In this document: one piece after another, positions 44,233-52,659 of the stretch | How the letters are laid out: each line of letters opens with the position of its first letter | How positions within the stretch are numbered: position 1 is the first letter of the stretch | Source: a virus | Strand: one strand, 5' to 3' | Virus record (IMG/VR): IMGVR_UViG_3300023180_000058 | Span: 1-59,533 of that record | DNA length: 59,533 nucleotides | Translations under genes and position numbers: made by a program | The notes under the pieces: generated by a model | What the model was told of the DNA's origin: nothing | Database searches by the model: none | What the model saw: the letters and a program-made list of their open reading frames with translations, nothing else

Positions 44233-47088
44233 ATGCCCGCAGACAAATTTAGATTTATTTCACCTGGAGTTCAAGTAGCAGAAATTGATCGTTCAGGAAT
44301 CCCGGCTGAGGCACCCCCAGTTGGCCCCGCAGTAATTGGTCGTACCCCGCATGGACCAGCAATGACCCCTGTTCGTCTTGAGTCAACAGATGACCTTTAT
44401 AGAATCTTTGGCGCCCCGTCGCCTGGAGGTAGAGGTGGAGATGTATGGCGTGAAGGAAACTTTGCCGCCCCGACTTACGGAGCATTCGCCGCCGAAGCTT
44501 ACCTTCGCAACAACAACCCAATAACATTTGTTCGATTGGCAGGAGAACAACACCCAGAAGCGACCACGACCGGTTACGCTGGCTGGACAGCGCTCGAAGC
44601 TACAGGCGTATTCGTTGCTAATGTTGTCTCTGGAACTAATGGTTTTGAGCAAACAACTGCTTCACTCGGCGCAGTATTTTACTTAACAGATGCATCTGCA
44701 TCTGTACAGCTTATAAGCACCACGAACGGCCAAACCACTCCGGTTGATGCCGCTGGTACATTGGTTCAGAATGAATCTTCTAACGCATTTGACCTTACAT
44801 TTACGGCAATTGTCAAAAACTACCAAGGTTCCAACCACCTTACTGCCACGTTCAATTTTGATCCAAACTCAGAAAAGTACATTCGTAAGGTATTCAACAC
44901 AAACCCGCACTACACAAATTCAGATCTTTATGACACCGGCACAGTATTGAATTACTGGCTAGGAGAGACTTTTGAAAGCTCACTAGAAGAGATTGTGTGT
45001 GGCGGCGGTCCCGGTACTGGTGCGCCAACTACGCTTAGTGGCACTGGGAAGAACGCTTTTGCTTTCGTTGCCCCACTAACCGGTTCGGAAGCAGACCTAG
45101 CAGACCGTGTCGATGCGTCTGCCGGAGCAAAGAGTGGCCTAGTGTTCTCACAAGATCTTACGCAAGAAACAGGCTCCTATCAGCCACAAAATCAGCAGAA
45201 ACTTTTCCGTTTTGCTGCTACTGATAATCGAGGCGAGTGGGACAATAAAAACGTCAAGATATCAATTGCAAACGTAAAAGCAGCAGTTAACCCAACTGTC
45301 GACCCTTACGGCACTTTTGATGTTTTCGTGCGAGCTGCTAGCGATACAGATAACGCCCTAAATCTTTTAGAATCATTCACAGGTCTAAATCTAAATCCAG
45401 CATCCCCAGATTATATTGCTCGTCGAATTGGCGATAGATACCTAAGCTGGAACACGACTGAAAAATACTACGAAGAGTATGGAACATACAACAATGTCTC
45501 AAAATACATTCGTATGGAAATGAATGATGAAGTCGACAACGCTACCGCTAACCCAGCAGTTCTTCCGTTTGGTTACTTTGGGCCAATAAGAACAGCAACT
45601 CAAATAGACACAGGTACTCCAGGTACTGGTGCTGGTTTGGTTGTCGGTGAAGCTTCAATGTTTGCCGGTGCGACACTTACAACCGGCTCTGAATACTCTG
45701 GCCCCGCTTTCACTGCTAGCATGGGCGCCCGAATTGAGTTTCCTAGGATTTCACTTCGCCAGTCAGGCACTTACGGCGTCTCAGCGCCGAAGAGCGCTTT
45801 CTATGGTGCACGCACACAAGGCACATTCGCCAGACGTGATAACGGCTATGCTGATTACACCAGACGACTCTCTTCAGACCTAGACGATCCTTACGGCTCA
45901 GGGGGCACGCTTACGGGTACCGGCCTAGAATACTCTTACATCTTCTCATTAGATGATGTCTCGGGCTCGGCCGCAGTTCCTGTTTATGTTTCAGGTTCAC
46001 GAGCAGATGGAGAATCTTTCAGAGGAACAGGGGATATCGATACCCTTCTTGATGCTAGTGTCAACTCATTTACATTACCGCTAGTTGGCGGAACAGACGG
46101 CTTGGACATTACAGAGCCAGAGCCTTTTGCAAACCGACTAATAGGAGCGTCTGAGCAAACTTCATATGAGCTATACTCAGTTCGTAAGGCAATCGACATG
46201 CTTAGAGACCCTGATGTGATTGAGCACAACGTTGTAACCGTACCGGGCTTGTCCGATCCTCTTGTAACTGATTACTTGGTTGATATGGCCGAGGAAAGAA
46301 AAGACACATTGGCTATTATCGACATTGAAAACGATTATAAGCCTCGTTTTGAGTTGCTAGCTGGACAGATAGGAACAAACAGAACTGCACTTCCTGATCC
46401 TAGCGCTGCTGTAACCCAAATGAAGGCACGAGGTTTCGATAGTTCTTACGGTGCTGCTTACTACCCGGCAGTTCAGATAAGAGACCGAGGATCAAACACT
46501 GTATTGTATGTCCCTGCGACAGTGGCAGCGTTGTCAGCGTTTGGTTATACAGAGAGAGTTGCGGAGCCTTGGTTCGCACCAGCTGGCTTCAACCGTGGCG
46601 GCCTCTCAGCTGGCTCAACCGGTATTGTAGCAACTGGCGTTTCTAAGCGACTATCCTCAAAGGAAAGAGACGACTTATACGGCGTAAACGTTAACCCGAT
46701 TGCGCAGTTCCCACAAGAGGGGGTTGTTATCTTCGGGCAGAAAACACTTCAGGCCAGTGCTTCTGCACTTGACCGAGTCAATGTTCGTCGGCTTCTTATT
46801 TTCATCAAGAAGGAAATCTCAAGAATTGCAGATTCAATCTTATTCCAGCCGAACGTTCGTGACACTTGGGCACAATTCCTTCTTAGAGCACGCCCGCTCT
46901 TGGACGATGTCAAAGCTAAGTTTGGTCTAGAAGATTATAGACTTATTCTTGATGAGACAACAACAACGCCTGATCTAATCGATCGCAACGTACTATATGC
47001 AAAAGTGCTCCTTAAGCCGACTAGGGCAATTGAGTTTATTGCAATCGATTTCGAAATCTTCCGCTCCGGCGCAAGTTTTGATAGCTAG
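44233..47088 (+). CDS. 18: Tail sheath protein (gp18-like)
   Basis: 951 residues, long for the family (T4: 659). The N-terminus FRFISPGVQVAEIDRSGIP is the sheath start, and the C-terminal domain (about 640-951) is canonical: APAGFNRGGL, LYGVNVNPIAQFPQEGVVIFGQKT, RVNVRRLLIFIKKEI, then FGLEDYRLILDE. The extra ~300 residues lie in the middle (about 110-620), where sheath proteins carry surface domains. The sheath contracts and drives the tube through the cell envelope. The AAGGAG ribosome site and private promoter fit high expression. Confidence 0.97.
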   Translation: MPADKFRFISPGVQVAEIDRSGIPAEAPPVGPAVIGRTPHGPAMTPVRLESTDDLYRIFGAPSPGGRGGDVWREGNFAAPTYGAFAAEAYLRNNNPITFVRLAGEQHPEATTTGYAGWTALEATGVFVANVVSGTNGFEQTTASLGAVFYLTDASASVQLISTTNGQTTPVDAAGTLVQNESSNAFDLTFTAIVKNYQGSNHLTATFNFDPNSEKYIRKVFNTNPHYTNSDLYDTGTVLNYWLGETFESSLEEIVCGGGPGTGAPTTLSGTGKNAFAFVAPLTGSEADLADRVDASAGAKSGLVFSQDLTQETGSYQPQNQQKLFRFAATDNRGEWDNKNVKISIANVKAAVNPTVDPYGTFDVFVRAASDTDNALNLLESFTGLNLNPASPDYIARRIGDRYLSWNTTEKYYEEYGTYNNVSKYIRMEMNDEVDNATANPAVLPFGYFGPIRTATQIDTGTPGTGAGLVVGEASMFAGATLTTGSEYSGPAFTASMGARIEFPRISLRQSGTYGVSAPKSAFYGARTQGTFARRDNGYADYTRRLSSDLDDPYGSGGTLTGTGLEYSYIFSLDDVSGSAAVPVYVSGSRADGESFRGTGDIDTLLDASVNSFTLPLVGGTDGLDITEPEPFANRLIGASEQTSYELYSVRKAIDMLRDPDVIEHNVVTVPGLSDPLVTDYLVDMAEERKDTLAIIDIENDYKPRFELLAGQIGTNRTALPDPSAAVTQMKARGFDSSYGAAYYPAVQIRDRGSNTVLYVPATVAALSAFGYTERVAEPWFAPAGFNRGGLSAGSTGIVATGVSKRLSSKERDDLYGVNVNPIAQFPQEGVVIFGQKTLQASASALDRVNVRRLLIFIKKEISRIADSILFQPNVRDTWAQFLLRARPLLDDVKAKFGLEDYRLILDETTTTPDLIDRNVLYAKVLLKPTRAIEFIAIDFEIFRSGASFDS

Positions 47089-47090
47089 GA

Positions 47091-47099
47091 CTATTTAAG
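47091..47099 (+). promoter_or_regulatory. Candidate late promoter CTATTTAAG
   Basis: Starts two bases after the sheath stop, 18 bases before the tube ATG, with AAAGGAG between. Same variant as at 41586. Confidence 0.5.
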
Positions 47100-47117
47100 A
47101 TAAAGGAGAAATAATAA

Positions 47118-47675
47118 ATGGCATTTTGGAGCAGCACAGCAACTTCTGAACCTCGTCGAAATTTTAAGTTCTTAGTTCGGATTTCCGACGCTAATGGCTT
47201 GATTCCAACTTGGGTGGTCAAATCGATTAACCTTCCAGAGATCAACGTCGGAGAATCAGAACACAAGTTTTTAAACCACACCTTCTACTTCCCAGGCACC
47301 GTTACCTATAACGAGATTTCATTTACGGTAGTCGATTCTATTAATGACGAGATATCACAAAGAGTTCTTGCAAAGTTTGCAAACTCAGGGTATAACATCC
47401 CAACAGGAGAAATTCCAGCTAACGATTCCCTAATGACAAAGAGTCGTTCTGTTAATTCGCTCGGAAATGTTACTATTGAGCATTTAGGATCCGGAGAAGA
47501 CGGACAAGATGGCATCATTAGCTTTGCCCTTACTAACGCTTGGATTAAGCAAGTTCAGTTTGGCCAAAATTTGGCATACGACAGTGAGGACCTCTCAGAG
47601 ATTTCAATGACGCTTAAATACGACTTCTTTAACTTCTATAACGGCAGCACTGCTGTCCCAAGCTTCGGCGCATAA
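47118..47675 (+). CDS. 19: Tail tube protein (gp19-like)
   Basis: 185 residues (T4: 163). Typical gp19 opening (RRNFKFLVRI...GLIPTWVVKSINLPEI), the FYFPGTVTYNEISFTVVD strand, and ending LSEISMTLKYDFFNFY. It polymerises into the inner tube through which DNA passes. Own promoter and strong ribosome site; sheath-then-tube order is standard. Confidence 0.97.
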   Translation: MAFWSSTATSEPRRNFKFLVRISDANGLIPTWVVKSINLPEINVGESEHKFLNHTFYFPGTVTYNEISFTVVDSINDEISQRVLAKFANSGYNIPTGEIPANDSLMTKSRSVNSLGNVTIEHLGSGEDGQDGIISFALTNAWIKQVQFGQNLAYDSEDLSEISMTLKYDFFNFYNGSTAVPSFGA

Positions 47676-47701
47676 AAACTTACTAACCTCATAGGAGTAT
47701 A

Positions 47702-48550
47702 ATGAGAAACAATCAAGACCGTTTGGGGGCTCCCGAAGTTCCCCAAACATCCCCGGAACCAGCACCTGCAATGGCCCAGCAAGGTGCTGATTTTTCTTTT
47801 GTGGCCGCAAATGATATTGTTGAACTTCCATCAGGAGGCGAGTTTTATCCAGAGGACCATCCTCTTCGAAAAAACCCAACAGTGGAAGTAAGACAAATGA
47901 CTGCCAAGGAAGAAGACATTCTTTTAAACCAGTCTTATATAAAGCAAGGCACTGTTGTTGAAAAGCTTTTACACTCTTTGATCGTAACAAAAGACTTTGA
48001 CTTAGATGACCTTTTGGTTGGAGACAAAAATGCGATCTTGACACAAATACGAAGATCTGCTTATGGTGATGAATATCCCGTTGAGGCAGTTTGTCGTTCT
48101 TGTATGAAAAAGACTGAAGTAACTTTTGACTTGGAAGAATGTGTTCGCAACAAGCCTCTAACTTTGTCCGAAGGTGTTGAGGCAACAGGAAAAGGAACGT
48201 TTGCTTTTACGGCGCCAAAGACAAAAGCCAAAATCGAGATACGCTTTTTAACAGGTAAGGACGAAAAAGCCTTAGCCGACAAGGAAAAGAAATATAAAAA
48301 GCATAACGTTGACTTTTCAGCATCTTTAGAAACTTACAGGCTTATTATTGTTTCTGTAAATGACAATCCTGCTTTAGTTGGAACTTATGTAGAAAACATG
48401 CCTCTTCGTGACGCCAAAAAGCTTAAAGAGGTAATGAAAGACATCCAGCCAGGAGTTGATATGAAGGGTGACTTTGTTTGTCCTTCCTGTGATACGGAGG
48501 TTGAAATGGATCTACCAATCAACTTTCGCTTCCTTTGGCCTGACATCTAG
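47702..48550 (+). CDS. Baseplate hub/assembly protein (T4 gp26-like family)
   Basis: 282 residues. It has the 'ELPSGG.FYPEDHPL...V.VRQMTAKEEDIL' opening and the 'D...IL.QIRRSAYGDEYPVE..CRSC' segment of the T4 baseplate hub family (gp26-type, PF12322-like), ending FRFLWPDI. Two knuckles, CRSC (about residues 131-134) and CPSC (near 262), may bind one zinc. Between tube and tape measure, this family occupies the place of tail-assembly chaperones in other phages. A second ORF overlaps its end in the +1 frame. Ribosome site ATAGGAG. Confidence 0.72.
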   Translation: MRNNQDRLGAPEVPQTSPEPAPAMAQQGADFSFVAANDIVELPSGGEFYPEDHPLRKNPTVEVRQMTAKEEDILLNQSYIKQGTVVEKLLHSLIVTKDFDLDDLLVGDKNAILTQIRRSAYGDEYPVEAVCRSCMKKTEVTFDLEECVRNKPLTLSEGVEATGKGTFAFTAPKTKAKIEIRFLTGKDEKALADKEKKYKKHNVDFSASLETYRLIIVSVNDNPALVGTYVENMPLRDAKKLKEVMKDIQPGVDMKGDFVCPSCDTEVEMDLPINFRFLWPDI

Positions 48551-48725
48551 TTACCAAGAAGTAATATACGAAGAGTTGTTTGCCTTAAAATACCATGGCG
48601 GATTTTCTTTGTTTGAATCTTACTCAATCCCAGTTGGTTTAAGAAAATGGTTTATTCAAAGATTGATTAGACAAAAAGAAGATGAAGAAGAACAAATAAA
48701 AAAAGCAAGAAAAAGCAACAAATAA
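48468..48725 (+). CDS. Small overlapping ORF, tail-assembly chaperone-like (possible frameshift product)
   Basis: 85 codons from a GTG at 48468, overlapping the gp26-like gene by 83 bases in the +1 frame. The likely functional part starts near SFGLTSSYQEVIYEELFALKYHGGF and continues FESYSIPVGLRKWFIQRL, a pattern I know from small genes following gp26-type genes. The GTG has AGGAG 12 bases upstream, which is weak. A CTT-T slip site (48533-48536), four codons before the upstream stop, could instead join both frames. An independent start or coupled re-initiation remain possible. A terminator follows. Confidence 0.6.
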   Translation: MTLFVLPVIRRLKWIYQSTFASFGLTSSYQEVIYEELFALKYHGGFSLFESYSIPVGLRKWFIQRLIRQKEDEEEQIKKARKSNK

Positions 48726-48726
48726 G

Positions 48727-48755
48727 AAAACCCGCTTTATGGCGGGTTTTCTTTT
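48727..48755 (+). terminator. Rho-independent terminator
   Basis: Perfect nine-base stem AAAACCCGC / GCGGGTTTT (48727-48735 with 48742-48750), loop TTTATG, then CTTTT. It begins one base after the stop at 48723-48725. The A/T ends make it partly bidirectional in form, but no opposing gene is present. Confidence 0.93.
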
Positions 48756-48760
48756 ATAAA

Positions 48761-48769
48761 CTATTTACT
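48761..48769 (+). promoter_or_regulatory. Candidate late promoter CTATTTACT
   Basis: A variant with the conserved CTATTTA core, immediately after the terminator and 17 bases before the ATG at 48787; TAGGAGG ribosome site between. The terminator-then-promoter order supports a real restart of transcription. Confidence 0.5.
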
Positions 48770-48786
48770 GTGTTAGGAGGAGTTTT

Positions 48787-49122
48787 ATGTCTGAACAAAA
48801 AGAAATTAATGAAGATACCACATTGAATTTAAATTTGGTTCAAGAGTACTATGCTGCTCGCCAAGGAGCTCAGTTAAAATCAGCAGTATTAAAGATGCTT
48901 GGATTTAAAGATTATTCAAGAATTTTTGATGTTTCCCACATTACCGGAACAAGAACTCAAGTTGATTCTTTTACAAGGGCCATCGGTGGTGAAAAAAGAT
49001 ATATGAAAGCTGTTGAAAAATATGGTTTGAACGACCCTCGCACTTACGCTTCAAAGTCAAAATTGAATACAGCTGTTAGAAACTTTGAGCGTGAAACTGG
49101 AATGAAGTGGCCCATTAAGTAA
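48787..49122 (+). CDS. Hypothetical small protein before the tape measure
   Basis: 111 residues with a strong TAGGAGG site and candidate promoter. Helical and basic (for example RAIGGEKRYMKAVEKYGL, then SKLNTAVRNFERETGMKWPIK). No family recognised. Its position suggests a tail-assembly factor or a small virion protein. Confidence 0.55.
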   Translation: MSEQKEINEDTTLNLNLVQEYYAARQGAQLKSAVLKMLGFKDYSRIFDVSHITGTRTQVDSFTRAIGGEKRYMKAVEKYGLNDPRTYASKSKLNTAVRNFERETGMKWPIK

Positions 49123-49146
49123 TTTTCGTTTTAAGGTAGCTTTGTA

Positions 49147-51429
49147 ATGGCAAATGATGATAACAATCAAAATCAAGATCTTGAGAATCAACAAGAATTA
49201 GCTAACTACAAGGAATTTTTAAAGGAGAAACAAAAAACTTTAGAGTTCACGCTAAAAGAAATTGAAGCCCAAGTAAAGACTAATCAGCTAACACAAGGAC
49301 AAGCGGATCTTCTTACAGAGATAGCGAAAACCCAAGACGAAATTCGGCAACTAAAACGAGAAGGGCAAGACATAGATGTAGAGGAATTAGCAAATCTCCA
49401 AAAAAAGCTAGAATTAACACAAAACCTCTCAAATGCAATTAATGACGCCGCAACACAAGGCGGTCTCTTAGCTGATAAAATTGCCCCGATAAGTAATTCT
49501 TTCTCCAGGGCGGCAGTAGCTAGTTTTGAAGCTGGAAAAGGCATTAGAGGCATGGGGGCCGCAATTAAAGCTTATGGTTTAAATGCCGCCAAGGGCCTAA
49601 GTTTTTCAAAGGTGCTTTTTTCCGGCGTAGAGCGTTTGATAGAATCAACCATAGCGGCAGTTTCTGCTGCTGATGCCGCCGGTGCTTCTTTCGTTCAGGC
49701 TACAGGGGCTTCTCGTGACTTTGCAAGAGCAGCATTTGACACTAGAGAATCCTTGGGTCTTATGGGCATCAGCGGCGCCGAAGCCGTTGGAACAATGGGA
49801 AGGCTGTATTCAGGGTTTAGCGAGTTTTCAGAGCTATCCCGAGACTCACAACAAGACTTTACAGTGTTGTCTGCGCAAATAGAAAAGCTTGGTGGCGACG
49901 CCGCAGGTATGGCACAGACATTTACAAAAGTTGCAGGAATGTCTTTGGCTGAAACAGAAACGGCAATGAGAGAAGTCGCCGGCGCAGCAGATGCTCTCGG
50001 CATACCTTTTAGTCAAGTATCGGCTGATCTTGTCGCAATGGGCGAGTTGTTTGCAAAGATGGGATCCGGTGCCATGGATGTCTTTTTGGAGTTGCAAGCA
50101 GCTTCAAAAGCAACCGGATTGTCCGTTCAGGAACTTTATAACATTGTTGGTCAATACGACACCTTTGAGGCTTCATCCCAAGCAGCCGGTCGCCTAAACA
50201 TGGTCCTAGGCGGCAACTTGCTTGATACGTATTCTCTTTTGAATGCCACAGAAGAAGAAAGAATAGAGTTGCTACAAAGAGCAATGGAACAATCTTCATT
50301 GACTTTTGACGAAATGGACCGCTACCAAAAAAGGGAAGTTTCAGATGCCCTTAACATCTCCTTGGAAGAAGCGGCACAACTTTTTGGAACAACTCGTGGC
50401 GAAGTAGAAAAAACCGCCGCAGAGCTAATGCACGCCGGAATGACTCAAGAAGAGCTAGCACAAAGAACAAGAGATGCCTCAACCGCAATGGATAAGTTTA
50501 AAGTTCTTATGGGTAACTTGGCAATATTAGTTGGACCTATTGTTGAAAAGCTCAATGATATAGTTGATGGGCTTTTAGGCATGACAGAAGGGATGGGGGC
50601 GACAAAAGCAGCCTTGTTGGTTCTGTCTGCTGGGCTTGCAGCAGCTGCACTCTCGGCTGGGCTTCTTGGCCTTAGAATGAGAATTGCTGCAGCTGCTGCT
50701 GGCCCGGCCGGAAGATCAATGGCCGCCGGTATCGGTGCCGTAAGCAAAGCAAGCACGAAAGGCGTCGTTGGACTCGGAATCTTCGCCGCCGCCGCCCTCG
50801 TCACAGGCGCAGGCGTCTGGTTGTTAGTTCGAGGCCTTGCTGCCCTGGTTTCAGAGTTTCACGGGCTAGATCCAGACACCATCAGAGCCGCTGCCGGTGC
50901 CTTGATTAAGTTTAGTGCTGCTACTGTACTAATGGGCGTTAGTCGCTTCATGGGTGGCAGTGGAGCAGTTAAAAAGCTAGTAAAAAACATCAATAAATTA
51001 GAAACTGACAAAGTTAATTCTTTTGCTGCAGCAATGTCTTCACTGGAAGGTCTGGCCAATGTCGACCTTGCGGGTTCGGGAGTACCAGGGTTTATAAGGG
51101 ACGTTGGCGAAGCTTTAAATGAACTTCCCGACAGCACAGAAAAAACGGTTGCTTTTAAGGCAACAGCAGATTCGTTGGCCAACTTAATGCAAATTGGCTC
51201 GTCCGTTGAGGCAGAGCAATTAGAAAGAATAAAAATGATCATTGATGCTGTCTCAAACGCTGAAGGCGCTGAAAGCACTAACAGACTAGCAGATGCAATC
51301 AACAGTCTGGTTAGAGGGCAGGCCAACAATCAAGGAACAACAAACACAATAGAACTTGATGGCCGAGTATTGGCTAGGTGGATTGACAGACATGATGCAA
51401 CACGGTTCAGGGCCTCAATTGAACGCTAG
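49147..51429 (+). CDS. Tape measure protein (gp29-like role)
   Basis: 760 residues. Charged helical N-terminal part (1-~100, Gln/Glu/Lys-rich), then Ala/Gly-rich helices, and two hydrophobic stretches at about 489-513 and 539-570 (ALLVLSAGLAAAALSAGLLGL; VGLGIFAAAALVTGAGVWLLV). This layout, and the place after the tube and chaperone-like genes, is typical of tape measures, which set tail length and may help DNA cross the inner membrane. Longer than T4 gp29 (590). No peptidase or lysozyme motif found. Confidence 0.8.
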   Translation: MANDDNNQNQDLENQQELANYKEFLKEKQKTLEFTLKEIEAQVKTNQLTQGQADLLTEIAKTQDEIRQLKREGQDIDVEELANLQKKLELTQNLSNAINDAATQGGLLADKIAPISNSFSRAAVASFEAGKGIRGMGAAIKAYGLNAAKGLSFSKVLFSGVERLIESTIAAVSAADAAGASFVQATGASRDFARAAFDTRESLGLMGISGAEAVGTMGRLYSGFSEFSELSRDSQQDFTVLSAQIEKLGGDAAGMAQTFTKVAGMSLAETETAMREVAGAADALGIPFSQVSADLVAMGELFAKMGSGAMDVFLELQAASKATGLSVQELYNIVGQYDTFEASSQAAGRLNMVLGGNLLDTYSLLNATEEERIELLQRAMEQSSLTFDEMDRYQKREVSDALNISLEEAAQLFGTTRGEVEKTAAELMHAGMTQEELAQRTRDASTAMDKFKVLMGNLAILVGPIVEKLNDIVDGLLGMTEGMGATKAALLVLSAGLAAAALSAGLLGLRMRIAAAAAGPAGRSMAAGIGAVSKASTKGVVGLGIFAAAALVTGAGVWLLVRGLAALVSEFHGLDPDTIRAAAGALIKFSAATVLMGVSRFMGGSGAVKKLVKNINKLETDKVNSFAAAMSSLEGLANVDLAGSGVPGFIRDVGEALNELPDSTEKTVAFKATADSLANLMQIGSSVEAEQLERIKMIIDAVSNAEGAESTNRLADAINSLVRGQANNQGTTNTIELDGRVLARWIDRHDATRFRASIER

Positions 51430-51438
51430 GAGAAACAA

Positions 51439-52311
51439 ATGGCAGATTACATAATCGATTATGCAAACGTAAAGAATTATTATTTTATTTTCTATTCTGT
51501 GGTTTCCGGTGATAAGGTTGAATTCCCAGCTTTGTTAACTAAACTAGACGATAAGTTCTCTCCGAGTTGGAACCCTCAAAAAGTCTTCGGCCGACAAGAT
51601 CCGATTTTAACTTTTCAAGGAACTGAAAGAACAATGGACGTTGCTTTTGATGTCCCTTCCCATAGCAAAGAACAAGCATCATTAAACTTAGCTTCTCTTA
51701 ACAAACTAATCAATTTTCTTTATCCAGGGTTTATTGAAGCAGGATCTGCAAATGCAATCTCGGCGTCTCCCTTATTGCGAATAAAATTTGCGAACTTAAT
51801 CTATGACCAATCACGAGGGGTGCCCAGCGACGACCCAAAAAGTGGATTAGTTTGCGGCATAACCAACTTTTCCCATAGTTTTAAATTTGATGGGTCTGCT
51901 GGCTGGGTTGATGAAGTTGGTTCGGCAATCCCTGCTTTCTTTTCGGTGAGCTTTTCAGCCACAATCCTTCACACGCACGATCTTGGGTACATTGAAGGAG
52001 AGCCTGCCATTACGAGGGGGTTCATTAATGAAAGCGCTTTATACCCTTATTATATACGTGATGAAGTTGTCGAGCAAACCATGACACGAGCTTTTTCCGT
52101 CGGAAGCGATGTCGCAGATAGAGCCATCTCCTCCGCCGACGACATCAGGGAGGAAAACCTGCCTCCGGTTCTACAGGGCAGCGTATTTCGGTCGCAAGAC
52201 TTTAATGAGCCGATCGAAATTGACACTTCTATCCCAATCCGTGCCCCCAGCGCCCGTACGGCGGGTCGTTCTCTCACCCCAATAACCGAAAGCGATGCTA
52301 GCAGCGATTAA
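51439..52311 (+). CDS. Baseplate-tail tube junction protein (gp48/gp54-like)
   Basis: 290 residues. Pattern FPALLTKLDDKFSPSWNPQ..FGRQDPILTFQGTERTMDVAFDVPSHS, then LINFLYPGF and SPLLRIKFANLIY, with a closing ATILHTHDLGYIE. I recognise this set from tube-initiator/baseplate proteins of T4-like phages (gp54 or gp48 type). Such proteins lie at the top of the hub and start tube polymerisation. The last ~80 residues (from about 210) are low-complexity and less conserved-looking. AGGAG precedes the ATG. Confidence 0.65.
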   Translation: MADYIIDYANVKNYYFIFYSVVSGDKVEFPALLTKLDDKFSPSWNPQKVFGRQDPILTFQGTERTMDVAFDVPSHSKEQASLNLASLNKLINFLYPGFIEAGSANAISASPLLRIKFANLIYDQSRGVPSDDPKSGLVCGITNFSHSFKFDGSAGWVDEVGSAIPAFFSVSFSATILHTHDLGYIEGEPAITRGFINESALYPYYIRDEVVEQTMTRAFSVGSDVADRAISSADDIREENLPPVLQGSVFRSQDFNEPIEIDTSIPIRAPSARTAGRSLTPITESDASSD

Positions 52312-52323
52312 AAGATTTAAACA

Positions 52324-52659
52324 ATGTCAAGATACACAAACAAAAGAATCTTCCAAGCCAATAGAACACCGGCAGCAAAAGACATACTAAGATCAAGAAA
52401 TCTAATAAACACAAGATTAATTGAAACAGCACTTGCCCAGCCTCTTTCTAATGAGGAAAGAGGGCAATATTCAATGCGAACCGTTATTTGGCAAAGAAGA
52501 ACTAGATTGTTTAAGCTAGCTTTTGAGTTTTATGGAGACTCAAAACTTTGGTGGATTATTGCTTGGTTTAATCAAAAGCCAACCGACGCACACTTTTCTG
52601 TTGGGGATGAAGTTTTGATTCCTTTTCCATTGGATCAAATCTACGAGAGGCTTATTTAG
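52324..52659 (+). CDS. 53: LysM-like baseplate protein (gp53-like)
   Basis: 111 residues. The second half is a LysM-type fold as used in baseplates: W..RTRLFKLAFEFYGDSKLWWIIAWFNQKPTD, then GDEVLIPFPLDQI. Gp53 of T4 (196 residues) clamps the wedges around the hub and has this module; here it is shorter. The next gene begins directly after the stop. A P2 X-like tail protein with the same module is the alternative. Confidence 0.7.
   Translation: MSRYTNKRIFQANRTPAAKDILRSRNLINTRLIETALAQPLSNEERGQYSMRTVIWQRRTRLFKLAFEFYGDSKLWWIIAWFNQKPTDAHFSVGDEVLIPFPLDQIYERLI

Noticed and set aside
47604-48185. 193-codon minus-strand open frame opposite the gp26-like gene
   Set aside because: Composition is that of an antisense shadow and there is no start signal; the + strand gene is clearly real.
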